Source: JABDCI01 sp964475835 (GTDB lineage: Bacteria; Verrucomicrobiota; Verrucomicrobiia; JABWAM01). From it: 7,295 bases of DNA. Below, piece by piece: positions 5,329-7,295 of the stretch; within the stretch, counting starts at the first letter, position 1, and each line of letters opens with the position of its first letter. The notes below the pieces were generated by a model. It was not told the origin of the DNA. It worked only from the letters and a program-made list of their open reading frames with translations, and ran no database searches. The stretch lies in assembly GCA_964475835.1 (NCBI GenBank), contig CAYYYL010000067.1, positions 1 to 7,295 on the forward strand, read 5' to 3'. The position numbers were made by a program, and so were the translations under genes.

Positions 5329-5362
5329 CCCCCCTCCTGCGAAGGAGGGGTTGGGGGAGGTA
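5329..5362 (-). repeat. REP-like element, copy B (inverted)
   Basis: This is the inverted partner of copy A, separated from it by 67 bases. It differs at two positions, one in the arm and one in the hairpin loop region. Together the copies can fold either as two small hairpins or as one long stem. Such elements are usually moved by RAYT-type transposases, none of which is encoded in this window. Confidence 0.8.
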
Positions 5363-5495
5363 TGGTGTGGATTGGAATCCAAACGGCAACGCTCGGAAAA
5401 ATGCTCACGGACAACGGTTTTGTTATTTTTGCACTCCAAAACCAAGCTCTCCGGCTTTGGACTTTGAACCCAGAACTTTCAACGAAAAGACCTCC

Positions 5496-6605
5496 CTACC
5501 GGGCTCCTTCGGAAGCTTCGAGAATGAAGGCTCTGGGTTCCTTTCCGCTTTGGGTGCGATATTGACTCATCAATTCCTGGGCGAAGGCTTCTGCGGAGGA
5601 GCGCTCAACGAGGCTGATGGTACCTCCGCCGAACCCGCCACCGGTGAGCCGTGAGCCGAAGCAGCCGGGTAGTTTGCGGGCGATATCCACGAGCATATCC
5701 AGAAACGGGGTGCTGTTTTCAAAGGCGTCGCGCGAACTTTCGTGGGATTCGTACATGAGGCGTCCCAGTTTTTTCAAATCGTGGTGGAAAAGCGCATCCC
5801 TGGCCTGGAGAACTCGTTCGTTTTCACCGGTGACGTGCATGGCGCGTTGAAACACGCGCGGCGTGAATAATCCCGAATGCTCCTGGATCTTCGCCTGGTT
5901 GAGGTCCCGGAGTGCCTTGGCTTCGATTTTGTTCAACTTTAAAAGTTGCACCGCCTCCTCGCATTCATTCCTGCGGGTGTTGTATTTCGAACCGAGGAGC
6001 ATGTGTTTGACGCCCGTGTCGCAGACGACAAAACACACATCCGGGGGGAGCGGGATGATTTCCGCGCTTTCGAAACGGCAGTCGAGGAATACGGCGTGAT
6101 CCTTCTGTCCCATGACGGAGGTGGCCTGGTCGAGGAGTCCGCACCGTACTCCGACAAAATCGTGTTCGGCGTTCCTGCACAGGGAGGCCAAGGCCATCCG
6201 GGATGCCGGGTCGGCGGGATCCCCCAATTGAAAATGGAAAAGCTTCTGGGCGAGAAAGGCGGTGACGACCGAAACTGCGGCGCTGGAGCTCATGCCCACG
6301 CCGTGGGGCAGGGTGGAGGAGTATTGGGCCTCGAATCCCCCAAGTGGGGCGCCGAGTTTTCGAAGCTCTAGGAGAACGCCTTTGATGTGATTGGACCACG
6401 GAACGTGCGGATTTTTTTCGATGTGCTGAATCGAAAAGGTGTCCTCACCAAATCCCTCGCTGCGAAGAATCACCTTGTCATCGGAACGGATTTCTCCCGC
6501 CGCGGTGATCCCCAGATTAATGGCCAGAGCGAGGACAAAGCCTTCGTTGTAATCGGTGTGGTTGCCGATCAATTCCAGACGGCCGGGTGCAAATGCGGAA
6601 GGCAT
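5496..6605 (-). CDS. galK: Galactokinase
   Basis: Galactokinase phosphorylates alpha-D-galactose at C1 with ATP, the first committed step of the Leloir pathway, in the cytoplasm. From the ATG at 6605 the product has 369 residues. GHMP-kinase motifs appear in order: FAPGRLELIGNHTDYNEG (5-22), the ATP loop LPHGVGMSSSAAV (99-111), CGLLDQATSVMG (155-166, catalytic Asp D159) and GSRLTGGGFGGGTISLV (317-333). R9 is the expected catalytic-site arginine. The signature is atypical: GRLELIGNH replaces the textbook GRxNLIGEH, exchanging Asn and Glu. This variant is, to my knowledge, common in PVC-type galactokinases. The frame extends to a TTG at 6677, which would add 24 residues. GAGG lies 11 bases ahead of ATG 6605, so the shorter form is preferred, with reservation. 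No galT or galE lies nearby. Confidence 0.92.
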   Translation of the reverse strand: MPSAFAPGRLELIGNHTDYNEGFVLALAINLGITAAGEIRSDDKVILRSEGFGEDTFSIQHIEKNPHVPWSNHIKGVLLELRKLGAPLGGFEAQYSSTLPHGVGMSSSAAVSVVTAFLAQKLFHFQLGDPADPASRMALASLCRNAEHDFVGVRCGLLDQATSVMGQKDHAVFLDCRFESAEIIPLPPDVCFVVCDTGVKHMLLGSKYNTRRNECEEAVQLLKLNKIEAKALRDLNQAKIQEHSGLFTPRVFQRAMHVTGENERVLQARDALFHHDLKKLGRLMYESHESSRDAFENSTPFLDMLVDIARKLPGCFGSRLTGGGFGGGTISLVERSSAEAFAQELMSQYRTQSGKEPRAFILEASEGAR

Positions 6606-6710
6606 AAGGGGACTTGCCTCATTCTGTGACGCAGGGACCGTTTTTTTCAAGTTCGGAACACGCGGGGCGTTCACCAAGGGAAGACCAAAAAAGGCTGCTA
6701 AGGACGCACC

Positions 6711-6737
6711 ACGGAGGCCTCAACGAGGCGTCCCTAC
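6711..6737 (-). repeat. GTAGGG-palindrome repeat, copy 2
   Basis: This is the inverted relative of copy 1 (23 of 27 bases identical), lying between galK and the methyltransferase gene. Its GTAGGG end faces that of copy 3, ten bases away, so the two form a head-to-head pair. Confidence 0.7.
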
Positions 6738-6747
6738 AGTGTTTTTG

Positions 6748-6772
6748 GTAGGGCGCGACCGCCGGGCGCGCC
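6748..6772 (+). repeat. GTAGGG-palindrome repeat, copy 3 (variant)
   Basis: The element starts with GTAGGG like copies 1 and 2, but its palindrome differs (GGCGCGACC...GGCGCGCC type). It keeps the architecture of a GTAGGG head followed by a GC-rich inverted repeat, suggesting a second subfamily of the same intergenic element. Confidence 0.55.
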
Positions 6773-6820
6773 GTTTTGACCGTAGAATTCCAAAAGGGCG
6801 GTACACGCTTATTTTGAATC

Positions 6821-7295
6821 TCAATCTGATTTCTGGAGAGCTGTGTTTTCCCACGCCAGGATGGCACGCTTGCGAATGGAGCCCCATCGATAGTTGCCGA
6901 TGACACCCGTCTCGCGGATCACGCGATGGCAGGGAATGAGATAGGCCAGGGGATTCCGTCCCACGGCGGTTCCCACCGCCCGGGATGCCGAGGGCAGATC
7001 AAGGGCTGCGGCCACGCGTCCATAGCTGACAAGCGAACCCGGTCGAATCTGCAGAAGAGCCTTCCACACACGCACCTGAAACCCGGTTCCGCGCACAAAA
7101 GCTTTCAATGGGGGATGGGATTCGGATAGCCCGGGACGTTCAAAGATTTGCCGGGCCAGGCGGGAGGTTGCGGAGTCATTCCGGTGAAGGCGTGCGTGGG
7201 GCCAATCCTTCTGAAGTGAGATCCATTCCCCATCGCCCGTTTCGGATTCGAGGAAGGACAGGTGACAGATGCCACGGGGGCTTTCGCCGATGAGG
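6821..7295 (-). CDS. Methylated-DNA-protein cysteine methyltransferase (Ada/Ogt type), 5' end missing
   Basis: The frame is open from the right edge to a TGA at 6823-6821 and gives 157 visible residues. The C-terminal domain is a DNA alkyltransferase that moves the methyl group of O6-methylguanine to its own cysteine in a suicidal repair reaction. Visible parts are the DNA-binding helix with the arginine finger (SRAVGTAVGRNP, 104-115 of the visible part), the active site PCHRVI (C122) and GNYRWG (133-138). The conserved Glu of LAWE (149) closes the domain. The region ahead (ESPRGICHLSFLE, then a DWPHARL stretch) resembles the N-terminal subdomain seen in Ada-like proteins. An AraC-type helix-turn-helix domain often precedes it in such proteins, but that would lie outside the window. 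The gene is on the same strand as galK, 215 bp upstream of it, with repeats between, so co-transcription is doubtful. Confidence 0.92.
   Translation of the reverse strand, partial: LIGESPRGICHLSFLESETGDGEWISLQKDWPHARLHRNDSATSRLARQIFERPGLSESHPPLKAFVRGTGFQVRVWKALLQIRPGSLVSYGRVAAALDLPSASRAVGTAVGRNPLAYLIPCHRVIRETGVIGNYRWGSIRKRAILAWENTALQKSD

Larger units (their letters stand above)
5149..5495. other. Gene-free interval with repeats between radC and galK
   Basis: These 347 bases separate convergent radC and galK. They hold one GTAGGG-palindrome repeat (5188-5214) and two inverted copies of a 34-bp REP-like element (5228-5261 and 5329-5362). No convincing coding frame was seen, and short open frames here run through the repeats. 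No classical terminator with a T tract was found for either gene, but the palindromes could form strong hairpins in both convergent transcripts. Confidence 0.75.

Noticed and set aside
5149..5469. 9-bp inverted repeat GTTCAAAGT (5149-5157) and ACTTTGAAC (5461-5469) framing the repeat-rich gap
   Set aside because: It is short and A+T-rich, and similar TTCAAA strings recur in the gap. It is not distinguishable from chance.
5946..6371. + strand open frame of 141 codons opposite galK
   Set aside because: It lies fully antisense to galK motifs and lacks any recognisable domain.

Overview
The window looks like a bacterial chromosome segment of moderately high G+C, with housekeeping genes, accessory DNA and short palindromic intergenic repeats. 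A member of the PVC group, most likely Verrucomicrobiota, is my best guess. It rests on the galactokinase subtype (GNHTDYNEG variant) and the repeat style, and it is an inference from family resemblance, not a database match. No rRNA, tRNA, CRISPR array or transposase gene was seen.

Left part (1-1563): a chromosomal integron in the classical layout. An integron integrase gene (intI, + strand) is divergent from a cassette array that runs leftward on the - strand. Between them lies the attI region, with its GTTAGGC core at 472-478. One complete cassette (about 54-477) carries a small three-helix membrane protein. It ends in an attC site (48-140) that folds into the expected hairpin with two extrahelical bases. 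A second cassette begins at the left edge. A near-consensus promoter lies antisense inside intI (580-608) and points at the cassettes, as the Pc promoter does in mobile integrons. A hairpin followed by a T tract sits between this promoter and the first cassette.

Centre (1564-3784): miaA (tRNA dimethylallyltransferase) follows intI in the same direction. After it comes an A+T-richer accessory stretch: a small membrane protein, a 44-codon lipoprotein-like ORF that may be frameshifted, and a DinJ/YafQ-type toxin-antitoxin pair. The pair's promoter is overlapped by a perfect 12-bp-arm palindrome, and its transcript is predicted to be leaderless.

Right part (3785-7295): an N-acetylmuramoyl-L-alanine amidase-like exported or anchored protein and radC form a translationally coupled pair on the + strand. 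A gene-free stretch of about 350 bp carries two inverted copies of a 34-bp REP-like element and one copy of a GTAGGG-palindrome repeat. Then, on the - strand, come galK (galactokinase) and, upstream of it, the 3' part of an Ada/Ogt-type O6-methylguanine-DNA methyltransferase that runs off the right edge. A second GTAGGG-repeat pair separates these two genes.

The integrase, attI, attC sites and cassettes form one working recombination system. The toxin-antitoxin pair is an independent stabilising module. The remaining genes are unlinked housekeeping functions in tRNA modification, wall turnover, galactose use and DNA alkylation repair.
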